64,000 bases of DNA from DASYKT01 sp963718105 (GCA_963718105.1 OY970352.1:1426001-1490000), one strand, 5' to 3'; shown: positions 42,946 through 52,255, counted from the first letter of the stretch. Numbers and translations: made by a program. The notes: generated from the letters alone by a model not told the origin.

Positions 42946-44688
42946 TCAGCGCATAAACTTCCGGCGAATGGCCAGTAAAAGCAGCGTTGCCTGAACCGGA
43001 CCGAGGATCGTTTGTAAGATTACCACTAGCCGGGTCAGCCAGCTTTCATTGGCAGGTTTGGGCTCGGGCTTTTGAAACGCCATCACGTTCAGGCTGTAAA
43101 AAGCGGCATCTCGTAAGTTGTCTTCTCTGATGGCGGACAGCGCTGGCATATCGGCTATATCAGGCACTTTGCCGTCAGCCTCAGCCGTAACATAATTCAG
43201 AACAATGTCTTTATCATTTACAGGCCGATGAAAAATGCTCCACGGCGAGGCATAAAATAGAAATGGAATAAGCCAGATCAAAAACAACATGATACCTGCT
43301 CGCAAAGCCCGCTCGCCATAACCGCTGCTCGCCCAATACCACCAGTGAAGAGTGACAGGTAAAAAGCGCCGCCAGGCATCCGATCGCCGGTGCGTCTCCA
43401 TCGCCAGGTAACGTAACCCCATTGCCTCCTCATAGCGATTATTTTCCTCCGCGTTTTCCGCCAGACGGCGATAAGCAGTGATCAGTAGTTTATGAGGCAG
43501 TTCTTCATCAGGTTTTCTCTTATCGAGTCGTTTTAAAAAAGCCTCTGTTTCTTTTAACTCTTTTTTGGCTGCCGTTTTAATTTTAAGAATTTCAATAAAG
43601 GCTCTCTTTTTTAGCAGAGGGAAATCGACACTTTCAAAATTAAATTTTCGCGTATCCACGTTGATGAACCATCTGGGCCGCAGGTCTGGAATGGAATGAA
43701 AGTGGACCCGCTCCGGCCTTTCAAAAGTTGCCTCGCCAAAATAAAATTCCGCGCCTTCTTCGATCTTCAGATCCATAAACCGTGTAAAGTCCATAAAACG
43801 CGCCAGTCCGAAATCGGCAAAAGCTTCCGGCTTGAATTCTGCCTCATCAAAAAAGACCTGCTTTTCGAATACGGCGTTTTCAAATTTAAGATTCTTCGCA
43901 AAAACTGCCGCTACGAAAGAAACAGTTTTACTAAACTGCGCCTTACTAAACCAAACATCCCGGCCACTGAAGTAGGCCGCAACAAAGTCGGCCCCGCCAT
44001 TAAAGCGCGTATTTCTGAAATCGGCGCTCCAACCACTAAACTTTGTTTGCCGGAAATCGGCGTCTCCGCTGAACTGCGCTCCGTTAAAGTTGGCATACCC
44101 GCCGAATTGCGCTTCACCGAAATAAGCGTTGCCGCCGCTGAACTGGACATCATTAAACCAGGCAGCCCCTCGGTCGAACCGCGCCTCACTGAAATTGGCA
44201 TGTCCGCCGCTGAACTGAGCTTCAGTAAAAGACGTGCTCTCACCGCTGAACTGCGCTTGATAGAAGTTAGCCTCTCCGCCGCTGAACTGTGCGCTATGGA
44301 AGCTGGCAGTTTCACCGCTGAAGTGCGCTTTGCCAAAGAGAGCGCGACCACCGTTGAATTGCGCGGCATAAAAGTTGGCGGCTCCGCTGAATACCGCCAA
44401 AATAAAATAGACTTCGTTTGTAAAATCATACTTCAGGAAATTCACGTTGTCGGGAAACCAAACGCCGGAAAAATTGTAGTCTTTGGCTGCAAGTTTATCC
44501 TGGAATGCTTTTTCGAATTTGTCGGCTTTGTCTTTGGTTGGGGCGTGCATAAGGCAATAGCTTTTGCCATTAACTTTCCAACCGGCCTCACCGTGACAGG
44601 CTACCCCAGGAAGCGCTCCAAATTCAAAAGAGAGTTCCTCGCGTAGCATCAGTTCTCCGGCGCATACAGGTTTTTCGGTGGATGGCAT
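42946..44688 (-). CDS. Pentapeptide-repeat membrane protein
   Basis: 580 residues. The N-terminus has a small Cys/His motif (PVCAGELM ... GVACHGEAGW ... YCLMHAPT), perhaps metal-binding. Residues about 85-290 are pentapeptide-type repeats with an eight- to nine-residue rhythm (AQFSGGEANFYQ, AQFSGGHANFSE), expected to form a right-handed beta-helix. A helical segment (about 330-440) and two membrane helices (LRAGIMLFLIWLIPFLFYAS; LVVILQTILGPVQATLLLLA) follow; the last could be a pore or ion-channel-like end. Probably an inner-membrane protein with a cytosolic helix domain. Partner unknown. Confidence 0.78.
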   Translation of the reverse strand: MPSTEKPVCAGELMLREELSFEFGALPGVACHGEAGWKVNGKSYCLMHAPTKDKADKFEKAFQDKLAAKDYNFSGVWFPDNVNFLKYDFTNEVYFILAVFSGAANFYAAQFNGGRALFGKAHFSGETASFHSAQFSGGEANFYQAQFSGESTSFTEAQFSGGHANFSEARFDRGAAWFNDVQFSGGNAYFGEAQFGGYANFNGAQFSGDADFRQTKFSGWSADFRNTRFNGGADFVAAYFSGRDVWFSKAQFSKTVSFVAAVFAKNLKFENAVFEKQVFFDEAEFKPEAFADFGLARFMDFTRFMDLKIEEGAEFYFGEATFERPERVHFHSIPDLRPRWFINVDTRKFNFESVDFPLLKKRAFIEILKIKTAAKKELKETEAFLKRLDKRKPDEELPHKLLITAYRRLAENAEENNRYEEAMGLRYLAMETHRRSDAWRRFLPVTLHWWYWASSGYGERALRAGIMLFLIWLIPFLFYASPWSIFHRPVNDKDIVLNYVTAEADGKVPDIADMPALSAIREDNLRDAAFYSLNVMAFQKPEPKPANESWLTRLVVILQTILGPVQATLLLLAIRRKFMR

Positions 44689-44704
44689 AATGCGGGAAGT
44701 ATAT

Positions 44705-44790
44705 CTTGAATTCGTGAATCGTGAATAGAAAATCGTGAATCGAAAAGACCACGGACCTTCGATTCACGATTCACGAATCACGAGTCACTA
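44705..44790. repeat. Palindromic repeat (GTGAATCGTGAAT)
   Basis: TTCGTGAATCGTGAATAGAA at the left is mirrored by TTCACGATTCACGAATCACG at the right, between two minus-strand genes. Confidence 0.6.
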
Positions 44791-45255
44791 CTTTACAGGT
44801 TCAGGGAACATGCTGCCGGCGACGGCGATGAGCATCCAGTTGCCGTTGATGCGTGCCCAGGTGTCGGTCCAGCGCGTTTTGCCGGAGATGTCCTGCCCGT
44901 TAAAAGTGCCTTTGTCGTCGGTGTCGTAGGTGGCGATGGCGGTGTCGATAAAGACCTTTACGTGCAGGTCGATGATGGTCGATTGGGTAAATTTCAACAT
45001 GCCGTTGCGGATAGACATATTGATGATGTCGCGCGAGAGGCGCGTTCCGTCCGGCGCGGTGAATATCATATTCGGCGAAGCGTATTTCTCATTGGCATCG
45101 GCGTTGCCTTTGAGAAAGCCGGCGCTGATCTCGGCTTCCATTTTCTTGATGGCGTCGATGTCTTTCTGGACCGAAGCGGGAATGGAGCTCTTTTGCGCCA
45201 ATACGGGCAGCGAAATGAGCAGCGTCAAAGCAATGAATACAAGCAGTTTTTTCAT
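44788..45255 (-). CDS. Exported NTF2-like (DUF4440/SnoaL) protein
   Basis: 155 residues with signal peptide (1-21, ending VLAQ). The NTF2-like cone fold is visible as EAEISAGFLKGNADANEKYA, SPNMIFTAPDGTRLSRDI, and RWTDTWARINGNWMLIAVAG. It is a paralogue of the 47321 gene, sharing FTAP/LTDPxG and R-WTDT. Members of this fold bind small hydrophobic ligands or catalyse simple reactions; the exported type has no assigned function. Confidence 0.82.
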   Translation of the reverse strand: MKKLLVFIALTLLISLPVLAQKSSIPASVQKDIDAIKKMEAEISAGFLKGNADANEKYASPNMIFTAPDGTRLSRDIINMSIRNGMLKFTQSTIIDLHVKVFIDTAIATYDTDDKGTFNGQDISGKTRWTDTWARINGNWMLIAVAGSMFPEPVK

Positions 45256-45423
45256 ATCGTCTTATCTTCTCCTGGAGGAATTTAATGCGAACATTATAAG
45301 TAAAAACGTACGAAAACGATAGACGGGGCCGCTAAAACCTCGTCACCAGGTCCGTGCCGAACGCGACGACACCTTGCCTCTGAATTCGGCCGATCCGGCC
45401 TTAAGACGGTGCGGGCAAAATTT

Positions 45424-45975
45424 TCAGCGCGGGCTTTTCTGCTTTGGCCGCGGGGAGGTTTTTTCAAATTCGTCAGTTTCAGCAGCGGCGGCGGGGGCTT
45501 CGCTTCTTGATTTACCCATCGTCGTGCGGGCGCCAAAGGCGATGAGAAATACAATTCCGGCGATAAAGGTGATTATCTGCATTCCCGAGGGAAAGTACAC
45601 GTTAAATTTATACTTTACTTTTACGGTCAGCGTGTCGATCGCTTCGTCCATCGCTGCTTGCAGCTTTTTCGGATCGTCTTCGCCCGTCAGTGCTTTTAGC
45701 TTTTCGGGGTCGGATTTGTAGAGCAGGGCTTTGGCTACATCGGTGTCGCCGGTGAGTTGAAAGATATCGCCGGTGATGGCCATCATCATCATAATGCCGA
45801 AAAGGATGGAGACGAGAAAAAAGCCCCACGAGATCTTTAAGGCCCAGGTCGGGGGATTTTTTTTCAGCACCTCGTTGATGAACGTAATGCTCAGCACGAG
45901 AATGCCGGTCGCCAGCGAGATAAGCTGGATGCAAAGCTCGTTGGCGTTTTTATAACCTGCCAATAGGTTTTCCAT
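45424..45975 (-). CDS. Membrane protein with three hydrophobic segments
   Basis: 183 residues. Two membrane helices near the N-terminus (SLATGILVLSITFINEVL, WGFFLVSILFGIMMMMAITG), a soluble acidic loop (about 75-120), a third helix (QIITFIAGIVFLIAFGARTT), and a charged tail rich in Ala, Glu and Lys. The loop faces one side and carries KALTGEDDPKKLQAAMDEAI. Function not recognised. Confidence 0.7.
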   Translation of the reverse strand: MENLLAGYKNANELCIQLISLATGILVLSITFINEVLKKNPPTWALKISWGFFLVSILFGIMMMMAITGDIFQLTGDTDVAKALLYKSDPEKLKALTGEDDPKKLQAAMDEAIDTLTVKVKYKFNVYFPSGMQIITFIAGIVFLIAFGARTTMGKSRSEAPAAAAETDEFEKTSPRPKQKSPR

Positions 45976-46037
45976 AGTTTTTATTTTCAGTGGCGCAATG
46001 GGTCGATTTAAATTCTAAAAGAATCGGGCTGCACTTT

Positions 46038-46160
46038 CTGGGAGCGCCGGCATCTCGCCGGCAGCGAACGCTCGCGTTCGAGACGTCTCTGCGCTTACTC
46101 CAACATTATTTTGCGCGATACATCGAGCATGCCGGCAAGATACCGGCGCTCCCAGGTTTA
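46038..46160. repeat. Palindromic repeat (CCTGGGAGCGCCGGCATC family)
   Basis: CTGGGAGCGCCGGCATCTCG is mirrored by GATACCGGCGCTCCCAGG, as at 24649. Confidence 0.75.
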
Positions 46161-46171
46161 CGGGCGTCATT

Positions 46172-47011
46172 TCAGCAAAAAGGAAACAGCGGGCATAACG
46201 CAAACTGCGTCTGTTTGATGATCTCTTCGTTTAGTTCTATCTTCGCCGCCCGGGTCTTACTCGCGGGCGCAAAAGACATTCCCGCTGCCGGTTTTTTATC
46301 GGCCTTCGCCTGGGCCAGTTCCACCGCTTTTTTTATAAACTTCCTGAGGTTGGCGTCGGCCTGCTCCAACTTTTCGGCCGTTTGTTGACCGCCAATATTG
46401 ACAGCGCCTTTATCGATCATCTGAGACAAAAGGGTTTTGGCCCCGTCGGTCAGCTTGGCATTGTGTTCCTCCAGCGCGTTTTCTATTACTTTAAAGAACC
46501 GCGCGGCCAGATCGCCATGCGCCAGGGTAGACAAGCGCTGCGAAGTACCAGGCCGCGGTTCAACCACCAAGATATTTAACAAGATCTCGTTTTCCGTTTT
46601 TTTCATGCAGGCTTTTTCTTTAAGGCAATCGGGGCATTCCCAGACGACACTGGTATCGTAGGTTCCGGCATTCAGCGTGGCCCCATCGATCAGCGCCCCA
46701 AAGACTCGGCTCTCGCCCGGCGCCAGCTTGGCGGAGGTCGGCTTATCAAAACGAATATAATTAGCGTTGCTCTTGACGTTGAATTTATGCGACTTGCGGC
46801 AGCTATTAGTAACCGTAAGAGGCCAGTTGATGGGTTTTCCCTTTACCAGCCTGACCCCTATCGGAGTCGCTTTCGGCTCGGGTGCCGTGGGAGCAGCCTG
46901 AGCGGCGGCGGACGATGGAAAACCCGCGGACATGAACAGGGCAATAAAAACAAACAGGCAAAATAAAGGCCAGCGCGCGACGCGATCGGCTTCGTGTGGG
47001 AACAGCTTCAT
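46172..47011 (-). CDS. Exported protein with beta-sandwich and helical domains
   Basis: 279 residues. Signal peptide or anchor (about 15-38, ending AAAQA), Ala/Pro linker, then a beta domain with two or three Cys pairs (TVTNSCRKSHKFNVKSNANY, SVVWECPDCLKEKACMKKTE). A helical C-terminal half (FFKVIENALEEHNAKLTDG, ALSQ-like helices) ends with KQTQFALCPLFPFC, whose last residues look like unselected read-through. The four-Cys cluster in the middle may bind metal or form disulphides. Not recognised. Confidence 0.65.
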   Translation of the reverse strand: MKLFPHEADRVARWPLFCLFVFIALFMSAGFPSSAAAQAAPTAPEPKATPIGVRLVKGKPINWPLTVTNSCRKSHKFNVKSNANYIRFDKPTSAKLAPGESRVFGALIDGATLNAGTYDTSVVWECPDCLKEKACMKKTENEILLNILVVEPRPGTSQRLSTLAHGDLAARFFKVIENALEEHNAKLTDGAKTLLSQMIDKGAVNIGGQQTAEKLEQADANLRKFIKKAVELAQAKADKKPAAGMSFAPASKTRAAKIELNEEIIKQTQFALCPLFPFC

Positions 47012-47249
47012 TTTCGATCTCCTTTAAATGTGGGACTAAGGGTAAATACGGGGCGCAACGGGGCCGTTGTCTCTTCAGATCACGACATATTAAAACTTTT
47101 GATTTGAGAGAGATAGGGGCCGGTAATCCTGCTAAGGAACTTTGGGAATTACTGAATTTCCGCCCTGTTTGCAAGCATCTTAGCTTAAATCTTTCAAAAT
47201 TCAAATATTTTTTTATTGGCGGGGGCCGCCTGGGGCTAATGGGGAATGG

Positions 47250-47278
47250 AGAATAGGGAATAGGGAATAGGGAATAGT
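47250..47278. repeat. Heptad tandem repeat (AGGGAAT)n
   Basis: Three to four units of the 7-mer AGGGAAT. Similar short arrays occur at 25355, 53750 and 60139. Confidence 0.6.
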
Positions 47279-47320
47279 ATGTCTTACCGCTCACGGCTCA
47301 CTATTCACCATTCATCGCAT

Positions 47321-47791
47321 TTACATTCCCAACACCGGTGTGCCGTGCGTGGCGACGCACATCCACATTCCGTTCATTTTTACAAAGGTGTCGGTCCAGC
47401 GATATTTGCCGCTGATGTCCTGCGTTTTTCCGTCGGCATATTTGATCATTCCTTTATCTTCGGAGAGATAGGTGACGACGGCGGTAGTGCCGTTAAAAAT
47501 GCGGACCTTGATCTCGCTGAATTTTGAAGATTCGAATTTCAGCATACCGGTCTTAAAGAGATCGGCGGTCTGTGCCTTGGTAAACATCATTCCCGAAGGG
47601 TCGGTCAGCACGCTGTCATTGGAAATATATTTTTCGACCGCCGAGAAATCGCCTTTGACCAGCGCCTCGGCGGACTGCATTTCAAAGCGGGTGAGCCATT
47701 GTTCGTCAGTTTCCTTTGCCGCCGGTTTTTGCGCCAGTGAGGCTGAGGTGGCGGTAATTAGCAGGGCAAATAAGATAAATAGTTTTTTCAT
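47321..47791 (-). CDS. Exported NTF2-like (DUF4440) protein
   Basis: 156 residues. Signal peptide (1-20, ending SLAQ), then an NTF2-like fold: MQSAEALVKGDFSAVEKYIS, NDSVLTDPSGMMFTKAQT, KYRWTDTFVKMNGMWMCVAT. It is the local paralogue of the 44788 gene; the two are separated by two unrelated exported or membrane genes on the same strand. Ligand and reaction unknown. Confidence 0.85.
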   Translation of the reverse strand: MKKLFILFALLITATSASLAQKPAAKETDEQWLTRFEMQSAEALVKGDFSAVEKYISNDSVLTDPSGMMFTKAQTADLFKTGMLKFESSKFSEIKVRIFNGTTAVVTYLSEDKGMIKYADGKTQDISGKYRWTDTFVKMNGMWMCVATHGTPVLGM

Positions 47792-47938
47792 AAATAATTG
47801 TTTCCTCCGCGATGATATTTCGGGGATAACGCCTGTTTGGATTCACAAGTTTGCGGCCTATTATTCAAAGATCCGTGTTATAATCCCGCCAAAAGCATCA
47901 ACAACAAGTTTTTATTTACATCTTAAGGAGCTATCTCT

Positions 47939-48562
47939 ATGAAGCTGGTCAAGATAATCATTGCCGGTATCGTCGGCGGTATTCTGATCTTTGTGTGGTC
48001 GTTCGTGTCGCATATGGTATTGCCGTTCGGACATTGGGGCGTACAATCATTTCCGGTCGCCGGTAATGAGGCGCTTCAATCCGTCATCAGCAGTAATATT
48101 CAACGCGACGGGCTCTATTTTTATCCGGGAACGGAAAACATGGAAACGATGATGACCGATCAGGCAGCGATGGCCGCTTATGAGGAAAAGTATAGAGCGG
48201 GCCCGTCAGGTTTGGTCATCGTGGTCCCGAGAGGCGAGAGCAGCTTTTCGCTCAATAAACTGCTGCGCGAACTAGGCACGGATGTGGCCGCTGCCATTCT
48301 GGGCGCGCTGTTAATATTCTGGGGAGTGGATCGTTCGAGTTTGTTCCGCACGTTCGGGATGTCGGTGGCGATGGGGTTGATGGCGTGGTTTTTGATATCT
48401 GCCTCTTATAATATCTGGTACAGGTTTCCGCGCGATCTGATCATCGGCGAAGCCATCACGGAAGTAGCCGGATTTGCCATCGCGGGCATCGGGTTTTATA
48501 TCGTGTCGCTTTTCTTCAGAGCAAGAAAGCCGGTGGCGCCGGACCTTAGCTCAGGCGTTTGA
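47939..48562 (+). CDS. Membrane protein, unknown family
   Basis: 207 residues behind an AAGGAG ribosome site. One N-terminal membrane helix (IIIAGIVGGILIFVWSFVSH), an extracytoplasmic loop (about 30-115), then three membrane helices (DVAAAILGALLIFWGVD, GMSVAMGLMAWFLISASYNI, VAGFAIAGIGFYIVSLFF). The conserved-looking motifs SHMVLPFGHWG and SASYNIWYRFP suggest a functional family, but I cannot name it. Monocistronic. Confidence 0.72.
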   Translation: MKLVKIIIAGIVGGILIFVWSFVSHMVLPFGHWGVQSFPVAGNEALQSVISSNIQRDGLYFYPGTENMETMMTDQAAMAAYEEKYRAGPSGLVIVVPRGESSFSLNKLLRELGTDVAAAILGALLIFWGVDRSSLFRTFGMSVAMGLMAWFLISASYNIWYRFPRDLIIGEAITEVAGFAIAGIGFYIVSLFFRARKPVAPDLSSGV

Positions 48563-48599
48563 AACAGTGCTCCGGCACAGAACGAGGCAGGTTGGTTAC

Positions 48600-48719
48600 G
48601 AAGTCAGAACCGGGAACGGTAGTGACCGGGTTTCTTCATTTTTCGACGCGCCAGATGCGGTTAATTTTTTTCGCTCCGCTCATTAACCCGGTCACTACCG
48701 TTCCCGGTTCTGACCTCAT
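48600..48719. repeat. Palindromic repeat (GGTCAGAACC family)
   Basis: AAGTCAGAACCGGGAACGGT is mirrored by TACCGTTCCCGGTTCTGACC. Confidence 0.8.
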
Positions 48720-48828
48720 TGCGATTCTGCGCGTTTGATATTGGAACATACCAAAGACACGAAAACAGGCCCACTGCCTTTATTTTAATCTCTTGATTAT
48801 TAGAGAATAATTGTCGATACTTGACTGT

Positions 48829-49059
48829 ATGAAAGAGGGCATCATAAGTGTTTCTTCCGAAGTTATGGGCGGCACGCCGGTGTTTGCCGGAACGCGGGTC
48901 CCGGTGCAGACCTTGCTCGATTATTTGGAAGGCGGAGAAACGATAGATGACTTTTTAGAAGGTTTTCCCACCGTCACGCGGGATCAGGTAGTGGATTTTT
49001 TAGAGGCCTCGGTCAAAGCCGCGTTGACGCAACCAGATCATGATGAGATTGCTGCTTGA
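48829..49059 (+). CDS. DUF433 antitoxin-like protein
   Basis: 76 residues from ATG 48829; a TTG at 48811 is less likely. DUF433 hallmark VMGGTPVFAGTRVPVQTLLD, then YLEGGETIDDFLEGFPTVTR. The fold is a small DNA-binding-like HTH. The stop overlaps the next start by about 20 bases, so it is translationally coupled to the DUF5615 gene. The pair is a common proposed toxin-antitoxin-like module, with this one as antitoxin. Confidence 0.88.
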   Translation: MKEGIISVSSEVMGGTPVFAGTRVPVQTLLDYLEGGETIDDFLEGFPTVTRDQVVDFLEASVKAALTQPDHDEIAA

Positions 49060-49363
49060 TGAATGTGTTGATCGCCGTCTGGCAAAAGAATTTTCTGATT
49101 TTGAAGTAAAAACAGTTTCGCAATTGGGCTGGGCAGGCGTAAAAAACGGAGCATTATTGGCTTTGGCACAAAAAGACTTTGATGTTTTTATCACGGTAGA
49201 TAGAAATCTGTCTTTTCAGCAGAATCTACCGAAATTTGATGTAGCCGTAATTTTGCTTCACGCTAAAACAAACAAACTTGAAGATCTAAAGTTGCTTGTA
49301 CCTCAGATAATCGTAAGACTGAGCAACGCAAAAACAGGGGAAGTTACGCATATATCGGGATAA
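49040..49363 (+). CDS. DUF5615 PIN-like protein (putative toxin)
   Basis: 107 residues. PIN-like core: LLLDECVDRRLAKEF with the first Asp, VSQLGWAGVKNGALLALAQK, DFDVFITVDRNLSFQQNL with the second Asp. Overlaps the DUF433 gene by about 20 bases. By analogy with VapC it could be an RNase, but activity has not been shown for most of the family. The start ATGATGAGA leaves two choices three bases apart. Confidence 0.88.
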   Translation: MMRLLLDECVDRRLAKEFSDFEVKTVSQLGWAGVKNGALLALAQKDFDVFITVDRNLSFQQNLPKFDVAVILLHAKTNKLEDLKLLVPQIIVRLSNAKTGEVTHISG

Positions 49364-49389
49364 ACGTTCTCGGTTAATTCGGATGTTTT

Positions 49390-49791
49390 ATGGACAAAGT
49401 CAAAGTTGAACTCCAGCTTGAAGCTCTCAAAATGGTCAAGGAATGGAGCACCTGGCTGGCCGGTTTGCAGGCGGGCATTTGTGCGCTGCTCTGGTCGCCG
49501 CTGAAAGAAAGTTTGAAGAAAACCGAGTTCATGGCGACGGACCTGATCGTTCTTTTGCATCTCGGATGGTTTGCGTTTTTGTTTTCGCTGCTATTGACTG
49601 TGCTGCTGCTGGGCAGGCTGCCTCGAATGATAGAGTCGCTGGAGCAAAATAAAGAAAACAGAGAAAGTATTTTTCAGGAATATGCCGTACCGAAGATCAG
49701 CCTCGGCATGATGTTATCGGCAATATACGCGCTATTTTTTCTCGGACTGATCCTGACCGGAATATTCGTTCTGCTCAGGGCGAGCCGGTAA
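49390..49791 (+). CDS. Small membrane protein, unknown
   Basis: 133 residues. A soluble amphipathic start (VELQLEALKMVKEWSTWLAG), then membrane helices at about 52-76 (LIVLLHLGWFAFLFSLLLTVL) and 105-128 (ISLGMMLSAIYALFFLGLIL). It starts 26 bases after the toxin-like gene, perhaps by chance. Not recognised. The following stretch 49792-50144 holds no gene or repeat I can support. Confidence 0.65.
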   Translation: MDKVKVELQLEALKMVKEWSTWLAGLQAGICALLWSPLKESLKKTEFMATDLIVLLHLGWFAFLFSLLLTVLLLGRLPRMIESLEQNKENRESIFQEYAVPKISLGMMLSAIYALFFLGLILTGIFVLLRASR

Positions 49792-50144
49792 AAATATTTT
49801 ACCTGCGGACCGGCCGGACAGCGGCTTTTGTCCCGGCGGCAGATGGCGGTAAATGGATGCGCAAAAAATCTCCTGCCTCCCGTCTATAAAAAACAAAGTC
49901 TTTTCTCAAGGCGGTAAACTTCTCGCAAAGAGGTTTCTGTTAAAGCTTTGTTCAACTGTGAAAGACAAAAAGAACCGCCCGTAAATGTGGGCTATTCAAC
50001 CCTGTGCATCTTTCGAAATGAAACTGTGCGCAGTCTCCCAAATGTATTTTGTGACATTTATCGCTCCCGCTTTTTCCCTGGCCGCGCGCGTGTCTCACTA
50101 AATCCACGGACTGCCGAATAATCAAAAAAATAGGAGAAAAATAC

Positions 50145-50831
50145 ATGTCAACAGCAACAAAAACAGCAGCCATATCTCATCCGCCGATCGTTAAGCACGT
50201 CGCCCCGCCGTATATGGGCATGGGTTTCAGCACATTCAAGAGCGGCCCGGCCCCGCAGAATTTCTGGTCCGCCATCGCGCATGATGTCACCCGCGGCGGC
50301 CTGGTCGTGCAGTTAGGCGGCTACGGGAACCTGCCTCCGGACACTAATCGTTTTGCCCAGGCCTATGCGGGTTTTCAATACGAATTCAAGACGCCGGCTA
50401 TCCCTCCGGGCTATTCGTCTTACGTATTTCGGGCGAAATTCGGTACCGGGCCGGTATCGGTAAGAAACACCGGCGGCAATTTCGTCAGTACGTTTTGTGA
50501 AATGCTGTTAGTGGGAGGCGCTCCGAAACAACAGCAAGTGGTTTCTAATACCCCGGTCACTTTATTTACGGATCATCATTTGCAACCGAATACGACATAT
50601 AAAGTGCGGGTCCGATGCGGGGTGACGATCCTGCAGTACAGTCCCGTTGACGCTCCCTACGGCGAAGTGATCATCAAAGACCTCGATCTCGAGATGACCA
50701 GATTTTTCACAGGCGAAAACGGCCTGTCGCAGGGGGGCGCGCAGGCGGCCTTGTCTGAAAAAGAAGATATTTTCGAATCGGTGGACTCGATCGAAGAGGC
50801 CCGGCAAAAAGGCTTGATCGGAACGTTCTAA
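50145..50831 (+). CDS. Unknown beta-rich protein
   Basis: 228 residues behind AGGAG. No signal peptide. A beta-rich body with aromatic and Pro-rich loops (VAPPYMGMGFSTFKSGPAPQ, FAQAYAGFQYEFKTPAIPPG, YSSYVFRAKFGTGPVSVRN) and an acidic helical tail (EKEDIFESVDSIEEARQKGL). I do not recognise a family. The shape recalls soluble lectin-like or carbohydrate-binding sandwiches, but there is no motif to support it. Monocistronic. Confidence 0.65.
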   Translation: MSTATKTAAISHPPIVKHVAPPYMGMGFSTFKSGPAPQNFWSAIAHDVTRGGLVVQLGGYGNLPPDTNRFAQAYAGFQYEFKTPAIPPGYSSYVFRAKFGTGPVSVRNTGGNFVSTFCEMLLVGGAPKQQQVVSNTPVTLFTDHHLQPNTTYKVRVRCGVTILQYSPVDAPYGEVIIKDLDLEMTRFFTGENGLSQGGAQAALSEKEDIFESVDSIEEARQKGLIGTF

Positions 50832-50888
50832 CCGGATATTTTAACGGCAGAAACAGGCGGGGATAGCGGATCTTAGACAAGTCCGGCC

Positions 50889-50922
50889 AAGGCAGAAACC
50901 AGGGCAGTCATGGAGCGTGCCC
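50889..50922. repeat. Single arm of the GCAGAAACCAGGGCAG repeat
   Basis: AAGGCAGAAACCAGGGCAGT then CATGGAGCGTG, related to 19289, 20918 and 53789. No gene was seen from 50832 to 51614 apart from the repeats. Confidence 0.5.
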
Positions 50923-51325
50923 GGACGATATCTCCGCCTTAATTTTTTACCGGTAAGATCTTTGCCTCTAAAGTCCGGACTGTCTATATCCGTTTCACTT
51001 TTGTTTCATCCGGGGGTGAGACAGATTGAAAGACTGAAACGTTTTTGCAACGCTGTTTTGGGTTTTTTGAAATTCAAAGAACGGCAGCCGGGTGACGGCT
51101 GAAGACTGCTCGGCATGAGAATATCTGAAGAAGCAGTAAAGGTGAAGAGCGGTTTTTGTCAGGCCGGGAATTTTTGTGTTATTTGCAGCAAAAAAGACCC
51201 GAAACCATTTGCCTCACATTAAACACACGAAAGAAAATCTTCTCCAAAAAAGCACCGCAAAACATGAATCGATCACCCGTACCAAAAATTTCAAATGTTT
51301 CACATTATAAAGAATGAGCATGTGA

Positions 51326-51470
51326 ACCTGGGAGCGCGGACGTCCCTGTCAGTAGCGTCTGCGTTAGCAGATGCGTAAAAAGCCGCCAGCAACGCACTTG
51401 CTGACACAAGCGCTACTGACATGAGCGCGACCAGGCCGCGCTTTGCGGACGGGACGTCCGCGCTCCCAGA
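51326..51470. repeat. Nested palindromes: GAGCGCGGACGTCC family containing a GTCAGTAGCG copy
   Basis: The outer arms are CCTGGGAGCGCGGACGTCCC and GGGACGTCCGCGCTCCCAG. A complete GTCAGTAGCG palindrome lies inside at 51348-51420. This is direct evidence of insertion of one repeat family into another. Confidence 0.8.
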
Positions 51471-51614
51471 AGCAAAGCCACCGGTAAGGTAAAAATATAT
51501 ACACACTTCCGCGCGGTTTTGTGTTATGTTCTACTTTAGATTCTTACTAAAAAAAATAAAATGTATTCGGGATATGCATCAGAGCGTTGTGCTGGCGACG
51601 TGGTCTCTTAAAAT

Positions 51615-52100
51615 ATGGACAGGTCAGACATCAATAAGCTTTTCGCTTACACCCGCTGGGCGAATCTGCGCGCGCTGGACGCGGCCGACAAACTTTCTCC
51701 CGAACATGTTTTTCAGGATACGGGCAGCAGTTTTCCGTCCGTTTTTAAAACGCTCGAGCACATGCTGGCGGCGGAGTGGGTGTGGCTCAAGCGGGTGAAC
51801 GGAATTTCACCCAAGGCAATGTTTGACGGGCACGAATGTAAGACGCTTTATGAACTGCGCGAGCGCTGGGCGATCAACGACCTGCAATGGATAGCCTTTA
51901 TCGAAGCGATGAACGAAGAAGACCTCGCGCGCGAAGTTCACTACACCAACCTGGCGGGCGATAAACTGATGTTCCGGCAGGAACAAATAATGCTGCACGT
52001 TTCCAACCACGCCACCTACCACCGCGGCCAGATCGTCACTATGATGCGCCAACTCGGCGCGCAGGGGTTCGATTCGGATATGATATTTTTTGATGAGTAG
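51615..52100 (+). CDS. DinB-family protein
   Basis: 161 residues. Four-helix bundle of the DinB/YfiT type with the metal-site His triad H49 (TLEHMLAAEWVW), H132 and H136 (LHVSNHATYHRGQI). Start INKLFAYTRWAN and end YHRGQIVTMMRQLG are typical. Cytosolic; members are metal-dependent enzymes such as thiol transferases, or stress-linked proteins of unknown substrate. Confidence 0.9.
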   Translation: MDRSDINKLFAYTRWANLRALDAADKLSPEHVFQDTGSSFPSVFKTLEHMLAAEWVWLKRVNGISPKAMFDGHECKTLYELRERWAINDLQWIAFIEAMNEEDLAREVHYTNLAGDKLMFRQEQIMLHVSNHATYHRGQIVTMMRQLGAQGFDSDMIFFDE

Positions 52101-52140
52101 CAGATTGCCCCATTTAAATGAGCTAATTTGACGGCTCTTC

Positions 52141-52255
52141 AGAGCGGGCGCAAGCAACCCTTCCGGACTGCAAATTTATTTACTTAAATGTTTATTATTT
52201 ATCCCCCCGAGCTGACTACCTCTCAGGTCGGGAAGGGTCGCTTGCGCCCGCTCTT
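52141..52255. repeat. Palindromic repeat (AGAGCGGGCGCAAGC family)
   Basis: AGAGCGGGCGCAAGCAACCC is mirrored by GGGTCGCTTGCGCCCGCTCT, in the gap between the DinB gene and the 52414 gene. Confidence 0.8.

Noticed and set aside
43696..44646. 316-codon plus-strand frame opposite the pentapeptide-repeat gene
   Set aside because: It mirrors the pentapeptide repeats (AAELRLTEVG-like) and has no ribosome site; the minus-strand gene has the pentapeptide rhythm, Cys/His motif and membrane helices.
45294..45554. 86-codon minus-strand frame after the three-helix membrane gene
   Set aside because: Overlaps the C-terminus of the 45424 gene, is Arg/Pro-rich, and has no motif or ribosome site.
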